DNA of 64,000 nucleotides from Halobacillus litoralis (lineage in GTDB: Bacteria > Bacillota > Bacilli > Bacillales > Halobacillaceae). The stretch covers positions 552,001 through 616,000 of the forward strand of contig NZ_CP129016.1 in NCBI RefSeq assembly GCF_020524085.2. Direction: 5' to 3'. A program made the translations under genes and the position numbers. The notes under the pieces are model-generated. The model was not told the DNA's origin, ran no database searches, and saw only the letters and a list, made by a program, of their open reading frames with translations. The stretch's first letter is position 1. Each line of letters begins with the position of its first letter. Below, piece by piece: positions 25,715-33,889 of the stretch.

Positions 25715-26296
25715 ATGAGGTGGGAAAAATTGATACGCAACCAACGCTCACAATCTACATATGAACCCGAAGAACACGGTGAGGAACAGCTGGAAGAATG
25801 GATTCAAGAATACGGCCACGATTTAAAATGGCTCGCTTATTCGTATGTAAAAGATTATGCAATTGCAGAAGATATCACTCAAGAAACGTTTATTAAAGCA
25901 TACCAGAAATATGCCAGTTTCAAAAAAGAATCTACGATAAAAACATGGTTATACAAAATCACCATTAACTTGTGTAAGGATTATTTAAAAAGCTCATACA
26001 TGAAAAGAGTCGTCAAAAAAGGCACGGAGCTATTCCGTTCCATCCCTTCAACTAAGGAGACGCCGGAAGAATTCGTGCTACAGCAGGATGAAGATGAGAC
26101 ACTGCTTGCTCATGTACTGAAACTTGAAGACAAATACAGAGAAATCATCATTTTATATTACTTTGAAGAGTTCGACATTAATGAATTGGCGAACGTGCTG
26201 AACACAAGTCCGAACACAGTAAAGACTCGTTTAAGACGCGCACGTCAACTACTGCAAGAAAGGTTAACATCGGAAGGGAGTTCCCAGAGTGAGTGA
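25715..26296 (+). CDS. ECF-type RNA polymerase sigma factor
   Basis: About 190 residues. Region 2 has WLAYSYVKDYAIAEDITQETFIKAYQKYASF and region 4 REIIILYYFEEFDINELANVLNTSPNTVKTRLRRARQLL. This is a SigX/SigW/SigM-like group IV sigma factor. The ATG at 25715 has only a distant GGGGAG. An in-frame TTG at 25730 follows GAGGTGG at ideal spacing and may be the true start. The reading frame overlaps by 8 bp with the next gene, its presumed anti-sigma factor, so both are translationally coupled. Confidence 0.9.
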   Translation: MRWEKLIRNQRSQSTYEPEEHGEEQLEEWIQEYGHDLKWLAYSYVKDYAIAEDITQETFIKAYQKYASFKKESTIKTWLYKITINLCKDYLKSSYMKRVVKKGTELFRSIPSTKETPEEFVLQQDEDETLLAHVLKLEDKYREIIILYYFEEFDINELANVLNTSPNTVKTRLRRARQLLQERLTSEGSSQSE

Positions 26297-26936
26297 TTTG
26301 ATTGATCGTAAATTAAAAAAAATGGACCAGAACGTGAAATATGATCAGGTCCCATTTGATGAAAGACATATGAAGAAGATGGTCTTGAAGTCTTCCCAGA
26401 AAAAGAAACAAAAGCAATCACACGTTGGCATGAAGACTCTCCTCATCCCAACGGCAACCATTCTCCTATTTACAGGTTGGCAACTTTCCCAAAACCAACA
26501 GCCGCCTGAAACAGCTGGTTTACTGATGACCAAAGACACCACCCCCGAACTGAAGACAGCAGCTGGAGATCCACCATCTACATTTGTAAAAGCCGATAAC
26601 TTTCAGAAGCATAAGACGTCGATGATAGTCAGGGAAACGTACGTCATTCATGAGGATGAACAGTTTTTCCAAACAGCAAAGAGAGTCACACCCAAGGAGC
26701 TAGGAGAAGTAATCGGAACCATCAACCACAAAAACCCCGGCGAGAAGTCTGACGCTTTAGAAAGTGTGACCGCTTTTCTCCCCGAAACGAAAATATACAG
26801 AATTAAGGGCGAAGAAAACGAAAACCGGATCGTTATCCGCAGCTGGAGAAGCACAGGCATAGGATCTGTAACAGCCAGTACACAGGGTTATTTTGTTTTT
26901 GAAAAAATCCAGATGAACCACAAAGAAGACAGTTGA
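26289..26936 (+). CDS. Predicted membrane anti-sigma factor
   Basis: A 215-residue protein starting with GTG inside the end of the sigma gene. It has a basic cytosolic N-terminus of about 45 residues, one membrane span (TLLIPTATILLFTGW) and an extracytoplasmic domain with alternating polar segments. No zinc-binding H-x-x-x-C-x-x-C motif is visible, so it is not a classic ZAS anti-sigma. Its position and topology indicate it holds the ECF sigma factor at the membrane until an envelope signal arrives. The family is not recognised. Confidence 0.7.
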   Translation: MSDLIDRKLKKMDQNVKYDQVPFDERHMKKMVLKSSQKKKQKQSHVGMKTLLIPTATILLFTGWQLSQNQQPPETAGLLMTKDTTPELKTAAGDPPSTFVKADNFQKHKTSMIVRETYVIHEDEQFFQTAKRVTPKELGEVIGTINHKNPGEKSDALESVTAFLPETKIYRIKGEENENRIVIRSWRSTGIGSVTASTQGYFVFEKIQMNHKEDS

Positions 26937-26946
26937 CCCCACTGAC

Positions 26947-26980
26947 GGAGAGCCACCGTTCACGGTAGTTCTCCTTTTAA
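26947..26980 (+). terminator. Terminator after the sigma/anti-sigma pair
   Basis: An imperfect stem, GGAGAGCCACCGT with ACGGTAGTTCTCC, is followed by TTTT. Confidence 0.6.
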
Positions 26981-27006
26981 TTCAGACTCACAATCGCTGA
27001 AGAACA

Positions 27007-27643
27007 CTACTCCTCATCATCCTCCAAATAACTTTTCAATCGATCCAGTGACCGATAGATATCTTCCTTGATCTTCGGATTATAAAAAACAGCCGCTGGA
27101 TGATAGAGGGGAACGACGGTATATTCCTTCTCTGTCTTTTCATACCGACCATCTTCTTCCTTCTGCACAGGTGTGCGGATCGCTTCACCAACGACATCAC
27201 TGATTTTCCCTTTGTCACCGGTCAACCGTTCGTAGGCCACCCCTCCAAGTGCGATAATGATATCAGGTTTCATTTGTTCAATTTGGTAATCGAGCAGCTT
27301 CGCATGAGCATAAATTTCTTTTTGGTTTGGTTTTCGATTGGCTTTTCGTTTGCCCCCCCATCCCCTTTTTGTTCGTCTTCACCCATTTGTAGGGCCGACT
27401 TCTCACTACACTTGTGATGTAAACATCTTCTCTTGATAAACCGAGATAGTCGAGCTGTTTATCCAGTTCATCGCCCGCCCTTCCAATAAAGGGCTCCCCC
27501 TTAACCGCTTCATTTTCACCAGGCGCTTCGCCGACGATCATGATCCTGCCACGATCGTCACCTTTTCCAAGTACGAAACCTTCTACATCATAAGGCTCTA
27601 TTCTCTTTTTCGCTTCATTTACTAAACGTTCAGGCCAATCCAT
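27007..27643 (-). pseudogene. Uracil-DNA glycosylase (family 4/5 type), frameshifted at a G7 run
   Basis: The first frame (27643-27278) has IMIVGEAPGENEAVKGEPFIGRAGDELDKQL and YITSVVRSRPYKW, the active-site region of the Fe-S/SPO1-type uracil-DNA glycosylases. It then goes out of frame. The second frame supplies KEIYAHAKLLDYQIEQMKPDIIIALGGVAYERLTG and VVPLYHPAAVFYNP, which holds the C-terminal H-P motif. Dropping one base from the run of seven C at 27353-27359 (G on the coding strand) joins them as GGKRKANRKP without a gap. The intact protein would have about 211 residues. The long homopolymer makes both slippage and sequencing error likely. Confidence 0.85.
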
Positions 27644-27731
27644 TCACTCACCCACCCTCTGTTTCTCATCATCCCATCCATCTCTTGGAATAATGACTCC
27701 CTTCATTACTTATATAGGGGGCCAATTCCTA

Positions 27732-28718
27732 TCATTTCATCTGAAACGCTAGATACGTAGTGATAAAATAGCTCACGATAATCAAAAAGGAAGGAATCAA
27801 GTAATTCCATGCGCGAGCATTTTTTCGTGTAATGCTGTAGATAATTAGTAGGATGAACACGATGGACGTCACCCCTGTGATCATGTTTGCAGGGGACGAT
27901 TCCTGTAATAGATTCCCTTTAAAATAGATAAAATCGGTAATGGCAAGAATCATCAGATTGAAGGCATTACTCCCGAGCAACGAACTAATACCAAGATTGA
28001 AATTCCTGAGCTTGAGCGCCGTCCCTACACTAACCGCATCAGGTAATGAGGTGCTGATCGCTACCAAAAAGGCACCAATAAATGATGCACCGATTCCCGT
28101 AATGACGGATATCCGCTCAGCCGTAATGGTCAGCACACTGCCAATAACCATAATGAGAAAAGCATATAAAATGAAGCGCCAAAGCACCTGCTTATATGAA
28201 AAGTCTTTGTATCGTTCATTTTGTTGTTTCACTTTTCTACCTTGGTACTCTGTTCGGTCATTGATGAACTTGGAACCAATGAAATAGAGAACCACAATGA
28301 CAATTGACGTGTAGCTAATGTGGAAGATATGAGTCGGAAGGGTCAAACTCAAACCAGCTATGACGATGAGTGTCATCAATATCACAAGCCAGCCATATAA
28401 CTTACTTTCCACAGTTGCATGTGTCAATATCTGATAGCGGCGATATACAATGTCAAAAATCGCGAGGCCCATGATGTTGAAAAGGTTACTTCCGATCAAG
28501 TTTCCTACAGCCAAGTCCGGACTGTCGATGACGATAGCCGTAACACTTGAGGTCAATTCAGGCAGCGAGATGGCAATACCAATGATCGCTCCCATGAAAG
28601 CAGAAGATGCTCTCGTTTTTTCTTTGACCGCATCACCAAATATCGCAAGCCTTGAGGCTATAAAAAAGGTTAGGATTCCTGATATAAAAAACAGAGCAAA
28701 AATGATCCAGTCGCTCAT
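27732..28718 (-). CDS. Sodium/calcium exchanger family protein (CaCA)
   Basis: A 328-residue membrane protein with about 10 helices and the two inverted alpha repeats of the CaCA superfamily: GIAISLPELTSSVTAI with NLIGSNLFNIMGLAI, and VAISTSLPDAVSVGTAL with SLLGSNAFNLMILAI. The glutamate of repeat 1 is replaced by aspartate (LPDAV) in repeat 2, a known variation. It probably exchanges Na+ or H+ for Ca2+ or K+ across the membrane. It is monocistronic. Confidence 0.88.
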   Translation of the reverse strand: MSDWIIFALFFISGILTFFIASRLAIFGDAVKEKTRASSAFMGAIIGIAISLPELTSSVTAIVIDSPDLAVGNLIGSNLFNIMGLAIFDIVYRRYQILTHATVESKLYGWLVILMTLIVIAGLSLTLPTHIFHISYTSIVIVVLYFIGSKFINDRTEYQGRKVKQQNERYKDFSYKQVLWRFILYAFLIMVIGSVLTITAERISVITGIGASFIGAFLVAISTSLPDAVSVGTALKLRNFNLGISSLLGSNAFNLMILAITDFIYFKGNLLQESSPANMITGVTSIVFILLIIYSITRKNARAWNYLIPSFLIIVSYFITTYLAFQMK

Positions 28719-28825
28719 AAAAAAACTCCTTCATCTCAACTTCAGTATGGCATTTTTCAACCATTCCCTTCCCTCACCAACGATAAACAGTAAATGACTG
28801 GAGAGCGAGCAGTATTTGCCCCTTT

Positions 28826-28868
28826 TCATACAGAAAGCTCAGCGCCTCATAAGGCGCTGAGCTTTTGC
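28826..28868 (-). terminator. Terminator of the carotenoid desaturase operon
   Basis: AAAGCTCAGCGCC pairs with GGCGCTGAGCTTT around TCATAA, directly after the desaturase stop codon. Confidence 0.8.
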
Positions 28869-28869
28869 T

Positions 28870-30381
28870 TTACTGGTGTACCGGTTCTGTTTCCCTCTCT
28901 TTAATTAAGTCCGCAGTTAACTGCCCCGATAAGGTCACCATCGGTACACCCCCGCCCGGGTGAGTCGAGCCGCCAACAAAATAGAGTCCATCATAAATTT
29001 GGCTCTTGGATGGTATCTTAAATCCACCGTTGGACTTGCGGTCAGCCGCTATCCCGTAAATGGATCCACCGTTCGGACCATACAAGGCCTCGAGATCTTC
29101 AGGAGTGAAACGGTACTCAAATTCAATCGAATCGCGCAACCCTTCCATACCCATACGCTCTAACTTATTCAACACCGTTTCCCGATAGGCATCCCAGTCA
29201 ATCGGTTTACGCTTTTTGTTTTCAAGCGGCGGAACGTGGGTCAGTACAAAAAGGTTGTCTTTCCCTTCAGGTGCTTGCGTTTCATCAGATCTTGCCGAAA
29301 TTCCGATATAAATCGTCGGATCATCCGCAGGCTTCCCTTCTTCAAAAATCTGTTTGAATTCTTTTTCCGGATCTTCAGAGAAAAGGAAGTTATGATGCTT
29401 TAAGTTTTCAAACTTGCGATCCGTTCCAAGCAATAACACCAGACCTGATACGGTCGGATCGAATTTTTTCTCAAGAGACTTCGTTTCTTTCTTCACCTTG
29501 GATGTTTGCGGCGCTAACTTCCGATATGCCGGGATCACCTCAAGGTTAGAGATGACAACATCCGCTTCGTGAATCGTTCCCTCAGCCGTTTCTACACCCA
29601 CGACACGATCACCATCCACGACAAATCGCTGGACCGGAGTATTCAATTCTACATCGATACGCAGCTCTTCCATAAGACGCCCCATACCTTCAGCAATTTT
29701 GTACATGCCACCTTTAACATAATGAATCCCAAGCCCAAGCTGAACATAGACAAGCTGATTCAAAATAGCCGGTGTTGCGTAAGGGTTCGACCCTACGTAC
29801 ATGACGAAATAATTGAACAGCTGTTCCAAATATTTGTTGTCAAAGTGCTTGTGCGTAGCTTTTGCTACCGTATTCATCGGATCCATCTGAAATAATTCAC
29901 TCAATTTATGGTGTTTCTTCAAATCTTTCAAGTCTTCAATACTATATTTATAAAAACTCTTCATACATAGTTCATACATGTCCTGACTGTAGGACAAGAA
30001 ATCTGTCAGCTTCCGGTTCGGCCTTTCGGTGACCTTGGCCATTTCTTCAAGCATATTAGGTAGATCGCTGGTTACATCGAGCTGAGTGCCATCTTCAAAA
30101 AAAGTACGCCATTGCGGTTCCACACGTTCTACCGTGATGTAGTCCTCAAGGCGGCGGTGCACACTTTCAAAAAGCTGCTCAAGGACCCAAGGCATCGTCA
30201 ATATGGATGGTCCAGTATCAAACGTGAACCCTTTCCCCTCTCTCCGGTTCAACTTTCCGCCTATGTTGCTGTTCTTTTCAATGATTTTCACATCATAACC
30301 GTCTGCGGACAGTCGAATTGCTGCCGACATACCACCTAAACCTGCTCCCACTACAACCGCCGTTTTCTTTTTCAAAGCCAT
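28870..30381 (-). CDS. Phytoene/diapophytoene desaturase family carotenoid enzyme (CrtI/CrtN-like)
   Basis: A 503-residue FAD amine-oxidase-like protein. The N-terminal dinucleotide fold AVVVGAGLGGMSAAIRLSADGYDV and GKLNRREGKGFTFDTGPSILTMP match the carotenoid desaturase family, as does the C-terminal signature YFVGGSTHPGGGVPMVTLSGQLTADLI. It could be a desaturase or a CrtNb/CrtP-like oxygenase of C30 carotenoids; sequence inspection does not decide. GGAGGTGG precedes the ATG. It is 12 bp downstream of a methyltransferase gene on the same strand, so the pair forms an operon. No phytoene or squalene synthase is in the window. Confidence 0.88.
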   Translation of the reverse strand: MALKKKTAVVVGAGLGGMSAAIRLSADGYDVKIIEKNSNIGGKLNRREGKGFTFDTGPSILTMPWVLEQLFESVHRRLEDYITVERVEPQWRTFFEDGTQLDVTSDLPNMLEEMAKVTERPNRKLTDFLSYSQDMYELCMKSFYKYSIEDLKDLKKHHKLSELFQMDPMNTVAKATHKHFDNKYLEQLFNYFVMYVGSNPYATPAILNQLVYVQLGLGIHYVKGGMYKIAEGMGRLMEELRIDVELNTPVQRFVVDGDRVVGVETAEGTIHEADVVISNLEVIPAYRKLAPQTSKVKKETKSLEKKFDPTVSGLVLLLGTDRKFENLKHHNFLFSEDPEKEFKQIFEEGKPADDPTIYIGISARSDETQAPEGKDNLFVLTHVPPLENKKRKPIDWDAYRETVLNKLERMGMEGLRDSIEFEYRFTPEDLEALYGPNGGSIYGIAADRKSNGGFKIPSKSQIYDGLYFVGGSTHPGGGVPMVTLSGQLTADLIKERETEPVHQ

Positions 30382-30393
30382 CCACCTCCAAAA

Positions 30394-30951
30394 TTAATAA
30401 ACAAAAGGAATCAGCCGGTACCTTGAACGACACCATTCCCTGTACATGCTCCCATGCTGCTCCACGAGCATCGCTTCTTCGAGCTTAATTCTATGTAGTA
30501 ATGCGATCGTCATGAAAATCCCACATATGAGTGCTGCATAAAGGTTGCCGAGTCCTGAACAAAACCCGATAATGATGAATAAAAGCCCTGTATAAAGAGG
30601 GTGCCTGAGGAGCCGATAAGGACCACTACTTACAAGTCGGTCTCCTTCTTGAACAGAGACGTTCCGTGTAAATTGATCTTTCAGATGAAGAATTCCCCAA
30701 TATCTCAGAGCTACTCCAAAGGCGTACAACACTAATCCAATCCACCAAACCCCTCTATGATGAATAATCCCAATGTTCCATTCCTGCATAAAGAGAGAAA
30801 ACACGAGAGTCACAACCACAGCCGCGAGGATCAATAGAAAAGAGCGGCGTTCATGAGAACCGCTTTCTCCTGATCGATCATTTCTGAAGATAAAAAACTC
30901 TGCCAGCCAAAAGGCCGTCACTACTAAAAACAATCCATCAAACAGGGTCAT
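30394..30951 (-). CDS. Isoprenylcysteine carboxyl methyltransferase-like membrane methyltransferase
   Basis: A 185-residue protein with about five membrane helices. It ends with the ICMT/PEMT signature: YRLLRHPLYTGLLFIIIGF, then KLEEAMLVEQHGSMYREWC, in which the RHP and EE residues bind SAM. Bacterial relatives methylate lipids or small isoprenoid acids rather than proteins. Being 12 bp upstream of a carotenoid desaturase, it may methylate a carotenoid carboxylate, but this is inference. Confidence 0.8.
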   Translation of the reverse strand: MTLFDGLFLVVTAFWLAEFFIFRNDRSGESGSHERRSFLLILAAVVVTLVFSLFMQEWNIGIIHHRGVWWIGLVLYAFGVALRYWGILHLKDQFTRNVSVQEGDRLVSSGPYRLLRHPLYTGLLFIIIGFCSGLGNLYAALICGIFMTIALLHRIKLEEAMLVEQHGSMYREWCRSRYRLIPFVY

Positions 30952-31116
30952 GGAGAACCCGCCCTTTCTGGATACTATCTTTCAGTGTTCCCTTTACAGT
31001 CTGCAGATAAACCGCAGCTACCCGCTCATTCAGAAACATCCCGCCCCTTCATCCTCTCGCAAATTTGCAGAGTTTCCATTACAATAACAACAATAATGAA
31101 AAAAGGGGGAAAGAGG

Positions 31117-31275
31117 TTGGATATTTTTTATAGTGTTTTTATCATTTCCGCTGTCATTGCCACTTTTTTTGTGATCTTCAAAAAAATCACAAAATCCACG
31201 TATTGGACCATGGCGATTGTAGGCGCCTTATACATAACCATTCTATTATTCAGTTTTTTCTATGATTTCCCTTAA
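31117..31275 (+). CDS. Small membrane protein, 52 residues
   Basis: The product has two hydrophobic spans (SVFIISAVIATFFVIF and WTMAIVGALYITILLFSFF). The TTG at 31117 is the preferred start because AAAGGGGG ends 7 bp before it; the in-frame ATG at 31096 lies ahead of that site and would read through it. Family unknown. It converges with the next gene and their stop codons overlap by 4 bp. Confidence 0.55.
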   Translation: MDIFYSVFIISAVIATFFVIFKKITKSTYWTMAIVGALYITILLFSFFYDFP

Positions 31276-31493
31276 AAATTCTTGTTTTGTTTATTGATGG
31301 CTTCTCGGATATGATAGAGTTCAGCGTACATAGCCGTCGCATAAACACTGATGATACTCAAGAACATAGAAAGGACGAAAACAGAACCATCAAGACCGAA
31401 CCCTAGAACAGACGAAAATCCGATGATCGCACCAATAATGATACCGATTCCCGTTAGAAAGATTATTTTTTGTAATGTCACTGAATAAAACAT
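31272..31493 (-). CDS. Small membrane protein, 73 residues
   Basis: It begins MFYSVTLQKIIFLTGIGIII and has two spans separated by GFGLDGS, ending with a charged tail. A GAGGTGAT site precedes the ATG. I do not recognise the family. It overlaps the convergent gene at 31117 by 4 bp. The 626-bp gap to its right carries a repeat element and a terminator and no other gene. Confidence 0.6.
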   Translation of the reverse strand: MFYSVTLQKIIFLTGIGIIIGAIIGFSSVLGFGLDGSVFVLSMFLSIISVYATAMYAELYHIREAINKQNKNF

Positions 31494-31734
31494 CGTATCA
31501 CCTCTTCCAAGTTATCTATCTGTTACTATACCCATCAGAGGCCTCGGATACACGTCACCCCTCTCCTATTCTTCGTTACTAATATTCTCCTTCCTCATAC
31601 GAAACCCTTTGTGTCCAGACAACAAATTCGTTTGCTTCCCATAAAAAATCCGACTGCTTTAAAAGGCAGCCGGACTCATCATAATTTTATTCCCCACCCT
31701 TTCACAAACAATCCCGATTGTTAAAAGAATAAAA

Positions 31735-32030
31735 CGCTCTGTATCAAGCTTTCAGGATTCTAATACCTGAGCATAGGAGTTTTATCCTTATCCCATCAAA
31801 CTAAATAGCTAATTTTTCGGGAAGTGGTTTCGAGACACTGATATGGAAAAGTGGCGGAGGGGAATGGCGAGACTCCTGCGGGAAAAAAGTGCAGGGTGAG
31901 ACCCCACAGGACGCAGTCCGAGGAGGCTCACCGCGCTCCCGCGGAAAGCGAGCTATTCCCCGCAGTCCCTATCCACTCAACAACAGTCTCGAAACTGATT
32001 CTTCAAGAGTCCTGCCATTTAGTTTAATAA
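31735..32030. repeat. Interspersed palindromic repeat, subtype A, full copy (R2)
   Basis: The core runs from TTTCGAGA (31828-31835) to TCTCGAAA (31987-31994). Inside are GGGGAATGGCGAGACTCC, TGAGACCCCACAGG, GAGGAGGCTCACCGCGC and CCCGCGGAAAGCGAG, then ATTCCCCGCAGTCCC. The halves can fold into a long GC-rich hairpin. AT-rich flanks match those of the core-less copy at 5938-6090. Confidence 0.75.
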
Positions 32031-32079
32031 CATATATAAGAAAATGGGTTATTTGGAGAGATGGATTTATATAAATAAA

Positions 32080-32113
32080 AAAGTGCAACCAAAAAGGTTG
32101 CACTTTTGTTCAT
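32080..32113 (-). terminator. Terminator of gltP
   Basis: AAAAGTGCAACC pairs with GGTTGCACTTTT around AAAAA, immediately after the gltP stop codon on the minus strand. Confidence 0.85.
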
Positions 32114-32119
32114 TATGCT

Positions 32120-33357
32120 TTATGCTTCCATACGTTTGGCATCTTCATCGATGCCGTATTTCCGTTCTGATTCAGCGACTACGACGGCACATGCTGCGTC
32201 TCCCGTAATGTTCAAGGATGTACGTAGCATATCAAGCAGACGGTCGATACCGATGATGAGCGCAATCCCTTCGACTGGCAGGGACACTTGGTTAAGAACC
32301 ATCGCAAGCATGATCAGCCCTACACTAGGAACTCCTGCGGTACCGATACTTGCAAGAACCGCTGTTAGGACAACCATGACCAGTTGCGCAAAAGAAAGGT
32401 CAGAACCGTAAACTTGTGCAATGAAAATTGTTGCTACACCCTGCATGATGGCTGTACCATCCATGTTGATGGTTGCACCCAAAGGCTGGACAAAACTACT
32501 GACAGGCTTCGGAACATTCAAGTTTTCCTGAGCTGTTTTCATGGAAATCGGTAGTGTTGAACTACTGCTTGATGTACTGAAACCGACCGTCATCGCAGGG
32601 AAGAACCCTTTGACGAACTTGATTGGATTCATTTTACCAAGGAAAGCGACAGCAGAGCCATACGTCACGACTCCATGGATGATTAATCCGAGGATAACGA
32701 CGAACATGTACATAGCCATCCCTTTCATGCCGTCGATTCCCATCGTTCCGATTGCGGAAGCAAGTAGACCGAAGGCACCATATGGAGCAAAGCGCATGAT
32801 CAAATTCACAAGGAACATCATGATTTCATTCCCTTGTTCGACAAGCTTGTAAATCCCTTCTGTCTTCTTACCAAGCATCGCAAGTGCGAAACCGATGAAG
32901 ATAGCAAAGGCAATAATTTGAAGCATGTTCCCTTCCGTCATTGCCGGATAGGGTTCGTTGGGATAATGTTTGTAAATGTTTCAACGACGCCAGGTGCTTC
33001 CTGAGCTTCATACTCTGCACCAGCAGGATTGATGTCAATATTCCCAGGCTGGAAAACGTACGCAAGGGAAATAGCGATACTGATCGCAATCGTCGTTGTA
33101 ACAAGGAAAAACGCAATGGTTTTCCCACCGATTCTACCTAATTTCTTAGGGTCACCAAGAGAAGCGGTACCTAGGGTGATAGAGAAGAACACGATTGGTA
33201 CAACTAGCATTTTAATAAGATTTAAGAATACCGTACCTAAAGGACCAAAAACAAAAGCATCTAACGTACTGAAAAGATCCGGTGCAGCTAAATGCAGACC
33301 CAAGCCTACAACAGCACCAAGAAACAAACCTATAAAAATCTTGGTTGTTAGTTTCAT
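32120..33357 (-). pseudogene. gltP: Dicarboxylate/amino acid:cation symporter (GltP/DctA family), frameshifted
   Basis: The N-terminal frame (33357-32938) encodes the first membrane helices (FLNLIKMLVVPIVFFSITLG) and stops after IIPTNPIRQ. The second frame starts MTEGNMLQIIAFAIFIGFALA and holds GFSTSSSSSTLPISMKTA, the serine-rich hairpin, and LGATINMDGTAIMQG, the substrate/Na+ motif. Adding one G at about 32944 gives TNPIRAMTEGN, the normal family sequence of about 412 residues. The ATG of the second half overlaps the TGA of the first, so coupled translation of two halves is formally possible, though a single-base deletion is more likely. It would import glutamate, aspartate or dicarboxylates. 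Confidence 0.85.
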
Positions 33358-33379
33358 GCAGTAACCTCCTACAATATTA

Positions 33380-33393
33380 TGAATGCGCTTACT
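33380..33393. promoter_or_regulatory. Possible cre site upstream of gltP
   Basis: TGAATGCGCTTACT matches 12 of 14 consensus positions of TGWAANCGNTNWCA and lies 23 bp upstream of the gltP start. Confidence 0.4.
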
Positions 33394-33580
33394 TATTATT
33401 TTGTTTAAAAAGTGAAAAAATTAAAAGACGACATGTTCCCATCCATGTCCAAAAAAGCATTAAAAAAAGACTTACTTACAATATAGGATTCGGTACCTTT
33501 GAGCCTTGTTGTGAATGTGTTACAGGCTCAACAAAGATGGTTGCAGCCAACACAGGTGTTCATGTGCTTTATAAATTATA

Positions 33581-33757
33581 TCATAGAGTGATTGAAAATT
33601 GAATAGAATTTGCTGGTAGTTTCATATACAACGATGTACCAAATGGTGCTGCATAACTTTCAATAGCCTTTGAAACCGCGTGATCCATAGTTATTGCTAG
33701 ATTATGAGAATGTTTAGAATTTATTACATATTCATGAATTCCCATATGTCCATGCAT
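33581..33757 (-). other. Possible small ORF or gene remnant, 58 residues
   Basis: An ATG-started frame on the minus strand encodes MHGHMGIHEYVINSK, later VSKAIESYAAPFGTSLYMKL. It has no ribosome binding site and a stop lies just upstream, so it may be the end of a decayed gene. Nothing else is evident in the 33358-33889 gap except a cre-like site and a terminator. Confidence 0.2.
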
Positions 33758-33777
33758 ATACTATTATCCGGTTGCAT

Positions 33778-33812
33778 AAAAAAACGGCCACCAGTTTGAC
33801 GGCCGTTTTTTA
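33778..33812 (-). terminator. Terminator of the metY fusion gene
   Basis: AAAAACGGCC pairs with GGCCGTTTTT around ACCAGTTTGAC, with a T-run on the minus strand side. Confidence 0.85.
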
Positions 33813-33889
33813 TAAAGAATCAGCTACCTTCCTGCTTCTTCTATTTCCCCGCAAAACTAACTCCCTATAACAATGAGCTCTTTTGCTTA

